DNA of 12,440 nt, from NCBI GenBank assembly GCA_903879775.1, contig CAIRMY010000093.1, positions 1-12,440 of the forward strand, in the 5' to 3' direction. Under the pieces are notes generated by a model. It was not told the DNA's origin. It did not search any database and worked only from the letters and a program-made list of their open reading frames with translations. The translations under genes were made by a program, and so were the position numbers. This DNA comes from an uncultured Bacteroidota bacterium (GTDB lineage: Bacteria; Bacteroidota; Bacteroidia; NS11-12g; UBA955). Each line of letters opens with the position of its first letter. The first letter of the stretch is position 1. Positions 5,777-12,440 of the stretch are shown here, one piece after another.

Positions 5777-6289
5777 ATGAAAAAAATCCTAGTTCTATCA
5801 ACTTTCATGTTTTTCTTAGCTTGTGGCTCATTTGCTCAAGCTCAAAAAATTGCTTTTGTAAACACACAAATCATTATCGACACTTTACCTGCGAAAGACA
5901 GCGCAGAGAAGAAATTGGCAATTTTTGCCAAACAATACGATGAGAGAATTAAAGATTTGCAAATGGAAATCCAATCTAAACAAAAAGAGTACGAAGTAAA
6001 AGCTAAAGGTGGTGCAACTCCAGCTCAATTGGAACTTATTCAAAAAAGTTACGAGCGTTTAGTTCAAGAATATCAAGAAACTGAACAAGCGGGCAATGCC
6101 GATATGCAAGCTCAAAGAGCCAAATTGTTGAAGCCTATTGTTGAAGATATCAAAAAAGCAATTGGTGTTGTTGCCGCTGCTAAAGGATATACAACCGTAA
6201 TGGAAAACGCTGGCATTGTTTTATGGTCGTCTAACGGTAACGATGATATTACCGGTGCGGTGATCAAACAAATGACAAGTAAAAAATAA
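5777..6289 (+). CDS. OmpH/Skp family periplasmic chaperone, second of tandem pair
   Basis: This 170-residue product resembles the gene before it and is a paralogue. It has a signal peptide (MKKILVLSTFMFFLAC...SFAQAQ) and then KIAFVNTQIIIDTLP. A long charged helical region runs over about residues 45-120 (YDERIKDLQMEIQSKQKEYE), and the conserved closing part is LLKPIVEDIKKAIGVVAAAKGYTTVMEN. Cys16 gives a weak lipobox-like FLAC. The AxA-type site near residue 23 makes signal peptidase I cleavage more likely, but a lipoprotein cannot be excluded. It is 13 nt downstream of the first ompH gene and ends 17 nt before an intrinsic terminator, so the pair closes a transcription unit. In many Bacteroidota such a pair follows bamA and precedes murI; here murI is present but bamA is not adjacent. 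Confidence 0.92.
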   Translation: MKKILVLSTFMFFLACGSFAQAQKIAFVNTQIIIDTLPAKDSAEKKLAIFAKQYDERIKDLQMEIQSKQKEYEVKAKGGATPAQLELIQKSYERLVQEYQETEQAGNADMQAQRAKLLKPIVEDIKKAIGVVAAAKGYTTVMENAGIVLWSSNGNDDITGAVIKQMTSKK

Positions 6290-6306
6290 TTCTGATTTTC
6301 AATCTT

Positions 6307-6334
6307 AAAAAAGCCACCATTGCGTGGCTTTTTT
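6307..6334 (+). terminator. Intrinsic terminator after the ompH pair
   Basis: The arm AAAAAAGCCAC (6307-6317) pairs perfectly with GTGGCTTTTTT (6324-6334) around a six-base CATTGC loop. Six T end the stem and a T-rich tail follows. The A-run on the left would also let it act on the opposite strand, but no gene converges here. It separates ompH from murI. Confidence 0.88.
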
Positions 6335-6338
6335 ATTT

Positions 6339-6346
6339 TATATTCG
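6339..6346 (+). promoter_or_regulatory. Putative -7 promoter element for murI
   Basis: TATATTCG differs from TAnnTTTG at one base and lies 5 nt before the murI ATG at 6352. An ATTG at 6319-6322, in the loop of the terminator hairpin, is 16 nt upstream and could act as the -33 element. A leaderless or nearly leaderless murI mRNA would result. Confidence 0.35.
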
Positions 6347-6351
6347 TGCCA

Positions 6352-7179
6352 ATGTCTAAAATTGGAGTCTTCGATTCTGGTTACGGTGGACTTACTGTCC
6401 TCAAGTCTTTGGTCAAAGCTCTGCCCGAATTACATTTCGTTTATTTAGGTGACAATGCCAGAGCTCCCTATGGTGATCGTTCCTTTGATACAGTTTATCA
6501 TTACACCCTAGATTGCGTGAATTGGTTGTTCGATCACGATTGTGATTTGGTGATTTTGGCTTGCAATACAGCTTCGGCTAAAGCACTTCGCCAAATTCAG
6601 CAAGTGGACTTGCCTTTGAGGAACGACAATAAGCGCGTATTGGGCGTTTTAAGACCAACAACCGAATCGGTTGGGCAATTTACCCAATCTAAGCATGTTG
6701 GAATCTTAGGAACAACTGGCACAATTAAGTCGGATTCGTATAAAATTGAAATTGCCAAATTTTTCCCAGATATTCAAGTTAGCCAAGAAGCTTGTCCAAT
6801 TTGGGTGCATTTGGTAGAAAATGATCTCTTGAACGTTGAAGGAACCGATTTTTTTGTGAATGACCATATTCAAAGATTGTTGGAAAAAGACAATCAGATA
6901 GATGCAATTTTATTGGCTTGCACGCATTACCCATTGCTTTTGGATTCTATTCAAAAAGCAGTTCCTCAAAATGTTAGAATTATTTCACAGGGAGATTTGG
7001 TTGCTGAAAAGCTGGTTGATTATTTAAAACGACACCCTGAATTTGCAAATAATATTTTGAAAGATGGTCAAAGAGAATTTTTCACAACCGACCAATTCAA
7101 TGATTTTGATGCAAAGGCCGGCAAATTTTACGGTCAGTCTGTTTTTGCAAAGAGGGTAGAAATCCCTCAAAAAAACTAA
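6352..7179 (+). CDS. murI: Glutamate racemase
   Basis: MurI interconverts L- and D-glutamate without a cofactor, supplying D-Glu for the peptidoglycan stem peptide in the cytoplasm. From ATG 6352 the protein has 275 residues, a normal length. It opens with IGVFDSGYGGLTVL (Asp8, Ser9). It carries the two catalytic cysteines in ACNTAS (Cys71) and LLACTHYPLLL (Cys190, with His192), and the dimer-of-halves landmarks GDNARAPYG (34-41) and GILGTTGT (117-124). A GTG two codons upstream (6346) is a possible alternative start, but it overlaps the putative -7 box. The gene lies between the ompH terminator and uvrC (34-nt gap). Confidence 0.97.
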   Translation: MSKIGVFDSGYGGLTVLKSLVKALPELHFVYLGDNARAPYGDRSFDTVYHYTLDCVNWLFDHDCDLVILACNTASAKALRQIQQVDLPLRNDNKRVLGVLRPTTESVGQFTQSKHVGILGTTGTIKSDSYKIEIAKFFPDIQVSQEACPIWVHLVENDLLNVEGTDFFVNDHIQRLLEKDNQIDAILLACTHYPLLLDSIQKAVPQNVRIISQGDLVAEKLVDYLKRHPEFANNILKDGQREFFTTDQFNDFDAKAGKFYGQSVFAKRVEIPQKN

Positions 7180-7201
7180 ATCTTACTTCAATGTTTCGTT
7201 G

Positions 7202-7209
7202 TAATTTTG
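7202..7209 (+). promoter_or_regulatory. Putative -7 promoter element directly before uvrC
   Basis: TAATTTTG matches TAnnTTTG exactly and ends only 4 nt before the uvrC GTG start. No convincing TTTG lies at the correct distance upstream. If active, transcription would begin at or about the start codon, giving a leaderless mRNA. If not, uvrC is read through from murI. Confidence 0.35.
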
Positions 7210-7213
7210 GAGC

Positions 7214-9034
7214 GTGACAGCACCAGCAAATCTCAAGCCAATTGTAAGTTCACTTCCTGAAAAACCAGGGGTTTACAAGTATTTCGATAAAAATGCTGTC
7301 ATTATTTATGTAGGTAAAGCAAAAAGCCTTAAAAAGAGGGTTTCAAGTTATTTTACCAAGAATCATCACGATAATTTCAAAACCGCGCTATTGGTTTCTA
7401 AAATTCAACACATTGAATACACTGTAGTTGATACCGAAATGGATGCTTTGCTGCTTGAAAATAGCCTCATCAAAGAATTTCAACCCAAATACAATATTGC
7501 TTTAAAGGACGATAAAAGTTACCCTTATATCAAAATATCAAAAGACCGATTCCCTAAGGTTTTTTCCATGTTTAATCCTGTTAAAGATGGTTCTGAGTAT
7601 TTTGGTCCCTACCCAAATAAAAAAATCATGTATACAGTGCTTGAATTGATTAAGAAATTGTATCCGGTGAGAAGTTGTAATTTGAATTTATCACCGGCAA
7701 ATATTGCATCTTTTAAGTTTAAAATTTGTTTGGAATATCAAATTGGGAACTGTAAAGGCCCATGTGAAGGTTATCAATCTGAAGATCAATACAATGAAGG
7801 CATTCGTCAAATTAGACATATTTTAAAAGGTAATTTACATGAAGTTAAAGAGCATCTGAAAATGTTAATGATGGAAGCATCACGTAAATTAGCCTTTGAG
7901 GAAGCCCATCAATACAAAGAGAAATTAGATTCTTTGGTGAATTATCAGCACCGTAGCACCATTGTAAGCCCTGTGCTTGGCGATTTAGAGGTTTATAGCA
8001 TTAGCAGCACAGATAAAATAAGCTTTGTCAATTTTTTACGAGTTACGCATGGCATGATCGTGATTTCTAGAAATGTTGAAATTCGCAAGAAATTGAATGA
8101 AACAGATGATGAAATTCTCATTCATGTTATCGGGGAAATGAGAAATCACTATGGCGATGATGTTAAGGAAATGGTCTTGCCCTTTAATGTTGATTGGCCA
8201 GATCAAACCGTTTTTGTAACCATTCCTAAAGTTGGAGACAAGAAAAAGCTGATCGATTTGAGTATGAAAAATACCATCTTGTACAAGCAAGAAAAACTCA
8301 CACAATATGAAAAGTTGAACCCTTCCGTTCGAATAGATAGGTTGCTAGAGCAAATGAAAAATGATTTGCGACTGACTGAATTGCCGAGTCATATTGAATG
8401 TTTTGACAATAGTAATTTTCAAGGGACATATCCTGTGAGTGCGTGTGTGGTTTTTAAAGATGGGAAACCTTCAAAATCGGATTATCGTCATTTTAATGTA
8501 AAAACGGTTGAGGGTCCGAACGACTTCGACACCATGAAGGAAGTCATCACACGCAGATATTCTCGTTTGGTTACTGAAAATCAACCCTTGCCGCAACTCA
8601 TTGTGGTTGATGGTGGTAAAGGGCAATTGAGCTCTGCCGTAGAAGCTTTAAAAGCCATAGGTGTTTATGGCAAATTGGCCATTGTGGGCATCGCCAAACG
8701 GCTGGAAGAAATTTATTATCCTGAAGATCCATTGCCATTGTATATTGATAAAAAATCAGAAACGCTAAAAATTATTCAGCACATGCGTGATGAGGCACAT
8801 AGATTTGGAATTACACATCATAGATCTCGCAGAGATAAGGGAACTTTGAAAACAAGTTTAACCGATATTCCTGGTATTGGACCAGAAAAGGCCAGATTGT
8901 TATTGAAGGAATTTAAGAGCATTGGAAGAATAAAAACTGCTTCGGTCGAAACACTCACTCCAGTTATTGGAAAGGCAAAGGCGGAATTGGTTTATCATTA
9001 TTATCAGTTGGAGAAAGGTGATTCTAATGAATGA
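7214..9034 (+). CDS. uvrC: Excinuclease ABC subunit C
   Basis: UvrC makes the 3' and 5' incisions around bulky DNA lesions in nucleotide excision repair, after UvrA/UvrB loading. All domains are present in 606 residues: GIY-YIG nuclease (about 16-95; PGVYKYF, IYVGKAKSLKKRV, Glu82); four cysteines (155, 172, 180, 184) matching those reported to hold a 4Fe-4S cluster in E. coli UvrC; the UVR motif (about 209-243) for UvrB contact; the RNase H-like nuclease (CFDNSN with Asp398, VVDGGKGQ with Asp466, MRDEAHRFGI with His529); and tandem helix-hairpin-helix (551-595; DIPGIGPEKA). The start is GTG at 7214. A stop at 7202-7204 closes the frame, and no other ATG, GTG or TTG lies before the first conserved residues. 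The pabB-type gene overlaps its last 8 bases. Confidence 0.97.
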   Translation: MTAPANLKPIVSSLPEKPGVYKYFDKNAVIIYVGKAKSLKKRVSSYFTKNHHDNFKTALLVSKIQHIEYTVVDTEMDALLLENSLIKEFQPKYNIALKDDKSYPYIKISKDRFPKVFSMFNPVKDGSEYFGPYPNKKIMYTVLELIKKLYPVRSCNLNLSPANIASFKFKICLEYQIGNCKGPCEGYQSEDQYNEGIRQIRHILKGNLHEVKEHLKMLMMEASRKLAFEEAHQYKEKLDSLVNYQHRSTIVSPVLGDLEVYSISSTDKISFVNFLRVTHGMIVISRNVEIRKKLNETDDEILIHVIGEMRNHYGDDVKEMVLPFNVDWPDQTVFVTIPKVGDKKKLIDLSMKNTILYKQEKLTQYEKLNPSVRIDRLLEQMKNDLRLTELPSHIECFDNSNFQGTYPVSACVVFKDGKPSKSDYRHFNVKTVEGPNDFDTMKEVITRRYSRLVTENQPLPQLIVVDGGKGQLSSAVEALKAIGVYGKLAIVGIAKRLEEIYYPEDPLPLYIDKKSETLKIIQHMRDEAHRFGITHHRSRRDKGTLKTSLTDIPGIGPEKARLLLKEFKSIGRIKTASVETLTPVIGKAKAELVYHYYQLEKGDSNE

Positions 9035-10235
9035 TAATCAAATTTTAAACGCATTGTTTCAGGCGCAAAATGTTACACATGCTGCAATTCTATTGTCGAA
9101 CGAATATGAAGATTCTTATGGGAAATATGCTTCAGTTGTGGCACTCGGCGAGAATCGTATTTTTACCGATCCGATTGAATTAGATCACTTTAAGGGCATT
9201 GCTGTAGGACATATATCTTATCAATTTAAGAATACCATTGAGTACATTGTGCCAACCCCAAATTTGGTTGAAACGACACCTTTATTTATGTTTTTTGAAC
9301 CACAAAAGGGTGTTTTTATTTCGAGGGACGGAAGTTCAGAATCATTTGGTGGGTTTGAGTTTACATCCGAACAATTGGATTTAAATGCGACATTTGACAT
9401 CGGCGTTTGGCAAGAATCGACCTCTAAGGAAGATTATTTAAATGCCGTGGAACAAATTCGTAACAACATTCGCTACGGTGTTTATTATGAATTAAACTAT
9501 TGCATTTCGTTTTCGGCGTTTGCCAATCTAAATCCGTATTTGCTATTTTACTATTTCAATCAACTGGCGCCAAGTCCTTTCGCTGCCTTTTATAAACTGA
9601 ATGATCAATTTTTGCTTTGTGCAAGTCCCGAAAGATTTTTGATGAAATCTGGTGAATTTCTCATGACTCAGCCCATAAAAGGCACCCGAAAACGCATCCC
9701 TGGAAAAGAAAAAGAAACCATCGCTGAGTTGAAGTCGCACCCAAAAGATTTGGCAGAAAACAAGATGATTGTTGATTTGGTGAGGAATGATTTATCTAAA
9801 ATTTGCAAACCATCCACTGTTTTGGTTCCGAAGTTGTGCGAGATACATACCTTTTCACATGTTCATCAAATGATTTCAACGGTTGTGGGAGAGATAGAGC
9901 AAGAAGTGAAGTTCCATCAAATTATTGATGCTGTTTTTCCAATGGGAAGTATGACCGGTGCACCCAAAATAGAAGTGATGAAGCACATTGATTTACTTGA
10001 AGATTTCCATAGAGAATTCTACAGTGGATGTGTTGGATACATGAAAGATGGAGATTTCGATTTTAACGTGGTGATTCGAAGTTTAGAATACAGTAAAAAT
10101 AGCCTCAAGTACTGCGTAGGAGGTGCAATAACGTATGACAGTATTGCCGAAGAAGAATATGAAGAATGCTTAACAAAAGCATCAGGGATTATGAATTTAC
10201 TTGAAAAAGTTTCGAATTCGAATCAAGTAGATTAA
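9027..10235 (+). CDS. pabB: Aminodeoxychorismate synthase component I-type chorismate-binding enzyme
   Basis: The 402-residue product belongs to the chorismate-utilising family (TrpE/PabB/MenF). PabB converts chorismate plus ammonia or glutamine-derived nitrogen to 4-amino-4-deoxychorismate, the precursor of p-aminobenzoate for folate. The C-terminal catalytic domain shows ASPERFL (199-205), QPIKGTRKR (215-223), HPKDLAENKMIVDLVRNDL (238-256), FPMGSMTGAPK (304-314) and the final GGAITYDSIAEEEYEECLTKA. Lys218 in PIKGT is the residue typical of PabB, where TrpE has alanine (PIAGT); this favours PabB over anthranilate synthase. The N-terminal half is short and divergent. The start at 9027 overlaps uvrC by 8 nt and has AGGTGA at 9016-9021, suggesting translational coupling. 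No pabA or pabC is adjacent. Confidence 0.88.
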   Translation: MNDNQILNALFQAQNVTHAAILLSNEYEDSYGKYASVVALGENRIFTDPIELDHFKGIAVGHISYQFKNTIEYIVPTPNLVETTPLFMFFEPQKGVFISRDGSSESFGGFEFTSEQLDLNATFDIGVWQESTSKEDYLNAVEQIRNNIRYGVYYELNYCISFSAFANLNPYLLFYYFNQLAPSPFAAFYKLNDQFLLCASPERFLMKSGEFLMTQPIKGTRKRIPGKEKETIAELKSHPKDLAENKMIVDLVRNDLSKICKPSTVLVPKLCEIHTFSHVHQMISTVVGEIEQEVKFHQIIDAVFPMGSMTGAPKIEVMKHIDLLEDFHREFYSGCVGYMKDGDFDFNVVIRSLEYSKNSLKYCVGGAITYDSIAEEEYEECLTKASGIMNLLEKVSNSNQVD

Positions 10236-10242
10236 GGGAAAT

Positions 10243-10932
10243 TTAAATCTCAAATTTATATCCAACACCTTTTACTGTGTAGATAAATTTATCGTCTAAT
10301 TTCTCTCTTATTTTTCTTACGTGCACATCGATTGTTCTATCGACAACCAAAACTTCATTGCCCCAAACATTTTCTAAGATTTCATCTCTCGAAAACACTC
10401 TGCCAGGCTTAGAAGCTAGAAACGATAGCAATTCAAATTCTTTACGTGGAAATTGCAAAGTTGCTCCATTGTATTCAACAACAAATCTATCGCGATCAAT
10501 AGCCAATTCGCCGAAATCAATTTTAACGTTTTCTTCAATTTTGTTACCAGAATTTTGACGTCTTAAGATTGCTTTTATGCGACTAAGCAATACTCTACTT
10601 CTTATTGGCTTAGAAACATAATCATCGGCACCAGCTTCAAATCCTGCCAATTCGGCAAATTCTTCGCTTCGAGCAGTGAGGAAAATAATTGAAATATGAC
10701 TTGTTGATTTGTCTTCTTTTAACTGGCGACAAGCTTCCATTCCATCCATTACTGGCATCATCACATCCATCAAAATCAAATCTGGTAAGATTTGTTTTGC
10801 TTTATCGATAGCCTGTTGACCATTCGCAGCGATATGTACTTCGTAGCCTTCTTTGTTTAAAGAATGTCTCACTAACTCAAGAATATCTTGTTCGTCGTCA
10901 ACGACTAGGATTTTTGCCATTTTCTTAATCAT
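10243..10932 (-). CDS. OmpR/PhoB-type response regulator transcription factor
   Basis: The 229-residue protein has an N-terminal receiver domain (about residues 6-125) with the acidic pair Asp12/Asp13, phosphoacceptor Asp56 in LILMDVMMP, Thr86 (FLTAR) and Lys108 (SKPI). A C-terminal winged-helix DNA-binding domain follows (about 137-229; FPRKEFELLSFLASKPG, SRDEILENVWG, VDRTIDVHVRKIREKL, YTVKGVGYKFE). It would be phosphorylated by a sensor kinase and bind promoters as a dimer. No histidine kinase lies in the window, so its partner is unknown. Either the first ATG (10932) or the one four codons later (10920, giving MAKILVVDDE) could be the start; neither has a Shine-Dalgarno. It lies 78 nt downstream of the tlpA-like gene on the same strand, with an inverted repeat between them, and is convergent with pabB at 7 nt. 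Confidence 0.93.
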   Translation of the reverse strand: MIKKMAKILVVDDEQDILELVRHSLNKEGYEVHIAANGQQAIDKAKQILPDLILMDVMMPVMDGMEACRQLKEDKSTSHISIIFLTARSEEFAELAGFEAGADDYVSKPIRSRVLLSRIKAILRRQNSGNKIEENVKIDFGELAIDRDRFVVEYNGATLQFPRKEFELLSFLASKPGRVFSRDEILENVWGNEVLVVDRTIDVHVRKIREKLDDKFIYTVKGVGYKFEI

Positions 10933-10945
10933 CTAGTTACAAATT

Positions 10946-10985
10946 AATAACCTTAATGTGAGTACTGCATTAACAGAAGGTTATT
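10946..10985. repeat. Inverted repeat in the leader region of the response regulator gene
   Basis: AATAACCTT (10946-10954) is the exact reverse complement of AAGGTTATT (10977-10985). An inner AATG/CATT pairing (10955-10958 with 10968-10971) leaves a nine-base loop and a five-base bulge. There is no T-run on either side, so it does not look like an intrinsic terminator. It ends 14 nt upstream of the response regulator ATG. It could be an operator, an mRNA leader hairpin or a weak processing site; the sequence does not decide which. Confidence 0.55.
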
Positions 10986-11010
10986 GAATTGTTAGTTTTT
11001 CGGCAGGTTG

Positions 11011-12219
11011 TTAATTGCCCAAAACTTCTTCAAGCTTTGCTTCAAGCTGTTCGCCTCTCAATCCTTTCCCTAAGATACGACCATTTTTATCAATTAAGAA
11101 AGTTTGAGGAATTGAATGAACTTGATAAAGGCTAGCCGCAGCAGATTGCCATCCACCCAAATCAGATACATGATACCAACTTAAACTATCGGCAGCAATG
11201 GCACCTTTCCAACGATTTGCATCTTGATCTAATGAAACGCCATAGATTTCAAATCCTTTATTTTTAAAACGGCTATAAAGGCGACGTACGTTTGGATTTT
11301 CTCTTCTACACGGACCACACCAGCTTGCCCAGAAATCAATTAAGACAACTTTACCTCTTAAGCTAAACAATTCTTTTTCAACACCATCAGTTTGTTTTAA
11401 TTTGAGGTTAGGAGCTTCCCCACCAATCATGAAGCGACTTTCAATTGCATACTTTTGCTCAATGGCTTGCGTGTATTTGGAGTTTTTATCGGCTTTTTGA
11501 GCACAATCTACAGCGTGGGTAAATAAATCAATGTCTGGGTTTTGCAACACGCCATAGGTCACAATAAAATATGGAATAAATCCAGATTTTTGATTGATTG
11601 AAAACTGTTTGATTTTTTGTTCGCGCTCGGCAATAAGAGCGTAATATTGATTCTGCAAATTCATGCCCAATGTGTAGCCTTCTGCCGTATTTGGCAATGC
11701 CTTTGCTTGATTTTCAATGAGTTTAATTCTGTAAGCGTAAGATGTGTTTAAACCAATTAGTTCTTTTAACAATTTACTATCTTCACTTTCATTGCCATCG
11801 ATGGTATAGTTGATGCCGTTTTCGGATAAGTCAAGCGAAAAATTTAACTTGCTATTGTTATCTACGGCCATGTAAATACCAGTTTCATTTTCTAATTGTA
11901 AATGACAGAAAATTAATTCTTTAGTATTCCCTCTGAGTTTGAAATTTCCTTCTTTATCGGTTCTTACACTATCAATAAATACCAATTGATCGGCTAGCAT
12001 TTCCCACAAACGAATTAAATGGCGAGGTTTATTCTTGAGGTTACCCGATAGAACAAATCCATTTTCTACTTTAACAAGTGTTGATTTATTTGGGGTTGTA
12101 AGTTCTTTAACCCATTGGCTGATATTGGTTTTAATTTCACCAGCGCTTAATTTATTACAACTATAATTTCCTAAACAGAAAGTCGTGATTAGGACAAATC
12201 CAAAAAATTTCTTTTGCAT
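11011..12219 (-). CDS. TlpA/ResA-like thioredoxin-fold lipoprotein with N-terminal DUF4369-type domain
   Basis: The 402-residue product starts with a lipoprotein-like signal (MQKKFFGFVLITTFCLG) and Cys21. The box NYSC is a poor match to the lipobox, so lipidation is probable but not certain. An N-terminal beta-rich region (about 52-130; VLSGNLKN...VRTDKEGNFKLRG) resembles DUF4369. A helical linker (about 145-260) precedes a C-terminal AhpC/TSA-thioredoxin domain (about 266-400) with DFWASWCGPCRRE (Cys301 and Cys304), the VSLDQD strand and cis-Pro371 in SIPQTFLID. Such proteins act outside the cytoplasm as thiol-disulfide reductases, for example in cytochrome c maturation or disulfide repair; the exact client is unknown. 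The start is 7 nt from a perfect -7 box. truB lies upstream on the same strand, 61 nt away. Confidence 0.9.
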   Translation of the reverse strand: MQKKFFGFVLITTFCLGNYSCNKLSAGEIKTNISQWVKELTTPNKSTLVKVENGFVLSGNLKNKPRHLIRLWEMLADQLVFIDSVRTDKEGNFKLRGNTKELIFCHLQLENETGIYMAVDNNSKLNFSLDLSENGINYTIDGNESEDSKLLKELIGLNTSYAYRIKLIENQAKALPNTAEGYTLGMNLQNQYYALIAEREQKIKQFSINQKSGFIPYFIVTYGVLQNPDIDLFTHAVDCAQKADKNSKYTQAIEQKYAIESRFMIGGEAPNLKLKQTDGVEKELFSLRGKVVLIDFWASWCGPCRRENPNVRRLYSRFKNKGFEIYGVSLDQDANRWKGAIAADSLSWYHVSDLGGWQSAAASLYQVHSIPQTFLIDKNGRILGKGLRGEQLEAKLEEVLGN

Positions 12220-12226
12220 ATATACT

Positions 12227-12234
12227 CAAAGTTA
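12227..12234 (-). promoter_or_regulatory. Putative -7 promoter element for the tlpA-like gene
   Basis: The minus strand reads TAACTTTG, an exact match to TAnnTTTG, 7 nt before the ATG at 12219. A TTTG occurs 13 nt upstream (too close) and a TTTA about 19 nt upstream (acceptable spacing). Transcription would start within a few bases of the ATG, in keeping with the lack of a Shine-Dalgarno. Confidence 0.5.
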
Positions 12235-12280
12235 GCAAAAATAAGACCAAATTTAAAATGATTCCGTTTATTGGTTAAAA

Positions 12281-12440
12281 TTATTCGACAATCGGAGGTT
12301 GAACATTTTGAGGTTCAATGGCGTTTTCTACGGAATAATTGCCAATTTTGGTGCGTCGTAAAGCACTTAAATAAGCTCCAGATCCCAGTGCTTTGCCAAA
12401 ATCGAAAGCCAATGAACGAATATAAGTTCCTTTGCTACAA
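12281..12440 (-). CDS. truB: tRNA pseudouridine(55) synthase, C-terminal part (cut by window edge)
   Basis: The last 52 residues of TruB are read on the minus strand from the right edge to the stop at 12283-12281. The fragment begins CSKGTYIRSLAFDFGKALGSGAYLSALRRTKIGNYS when read in two stretches. This is the conserved C-terminal segment of TruB (CSKGTYIRSLA, GAYL, LRRTxIG), which packs against the active site. TruB makes pseudouridine 55 in the T-loop of tRNA. The catalytic aspartate lies outside the window. The short tail after IGNYS is normal for Bacteroidota TruB. The tlpA-like gene follows 61 nt downstream on the same strand. Confidence 0.93.
   Translation of the reverse strand, partial: CSKGTYIRSLAFDFGKALGSGAYLSALRRTKIGNYSVENAIEPQNVQPPIVE

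Noticed and set aside
5589..5801. Open frame on the minus strand across the junction of the two ompH genes
   Set aside because: It is phenylalanine- and serine-rich because it reads A-rich lysine codons backwards; there is no initiation signal or recognisable domain.
7152..7168. Hairpin GAGGG/CCCTC at the end of murI, possible terminator
   Set aside because: The stem is only 5 bp, lies inside the coding region and is followed by A, not T, on the plus strand.
8967..9026. Longer N-terminus for the pabB-type protein starting inside uvrC
   Set aside because: The extra 20 residues are an out-of-frame reading of conserved uvrC codons. ATG 9027 has a ribosome-binding sequence at the right distance.

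Overview
The window comes from an AT-rich Bacteroidota genome, most likely a member of the Flavobacteriia or a close relative. Three things point there. The promoter-like sequences just upstream of several genes fit the Bacteroidota -7 box TAnnTTTG. Shine-Dalgarno sequences are almost absent. The gene set is typical of the phylum: rpsF-rpsR-rplI, tandem OmpH genes followed by murI, a DUF4369/TlpA-like lipoprotein, and a LuxE/PaaK-like acyl-protein synthetase. I see no insertion sequence, prophage, CRISPR array, tRNA or rRNA.

Layout. Bases 1-1010 hold the end of rpsF, then rpsR and rplI, closed by a strong intrinsic terminator (1035-1066). A non-coding stretch leads to a large two-repeat RND/MMPL-type membrane exporter (1300-3645). 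Its stop codon abuts that of a convergent LuxE/PaaK-like gene (3646-4626, minus). The 5' end of that gene overlaps, head to head, a small lipoprotein gene with a DGDGDIG motif (4598-5128, plus). Two tandem OmpH/Skp-family periplasmic chaperone genes follow (5200-5763 and 5777-6289), ending at a second intrinsic terminator. Then come murI (6352-7179), uvrC (7214-9034) and a pabB-type chorismate-utilising enzyme gene (9027-10235) that overlaps uvrC by 8 nt. The right end is on the minus strand: an OmpR/PhoB-type response regulator (10243-10932), a TlpA-like thioredoxin lipoprotein (11011-12219) and the C-terminal end of truB (12281-12440).

Functional themes. Most genes are housekeeping: ribosomal proteins, peptidoglycan precursor supply (MurI), outer-membrane protein chaperoning (OmpH), nucleotide excision repair (UvrC), folate precursor synthesis (PabB) and tRNA/redox maintenance (TruB, TlpA-like). 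The accessory part is 1300-5128 (exporter, LuxE-like enzyme, lipoprotein).

I found no convincing new system. The observations most worth a second look are: a sharp leucine-codon and GC-skew break inside the exporter gene at the boundary between its two RND repeats; a strong Shine-Dalgarno in front of rpsR in a genome that otherwise avoids them; the overlapping divergent 5' ends at 4598-4626; the apparent separation of the ompH pair from bamA; and very short or leaderless 5' leaders at uvrC and the tlpA-like gene.
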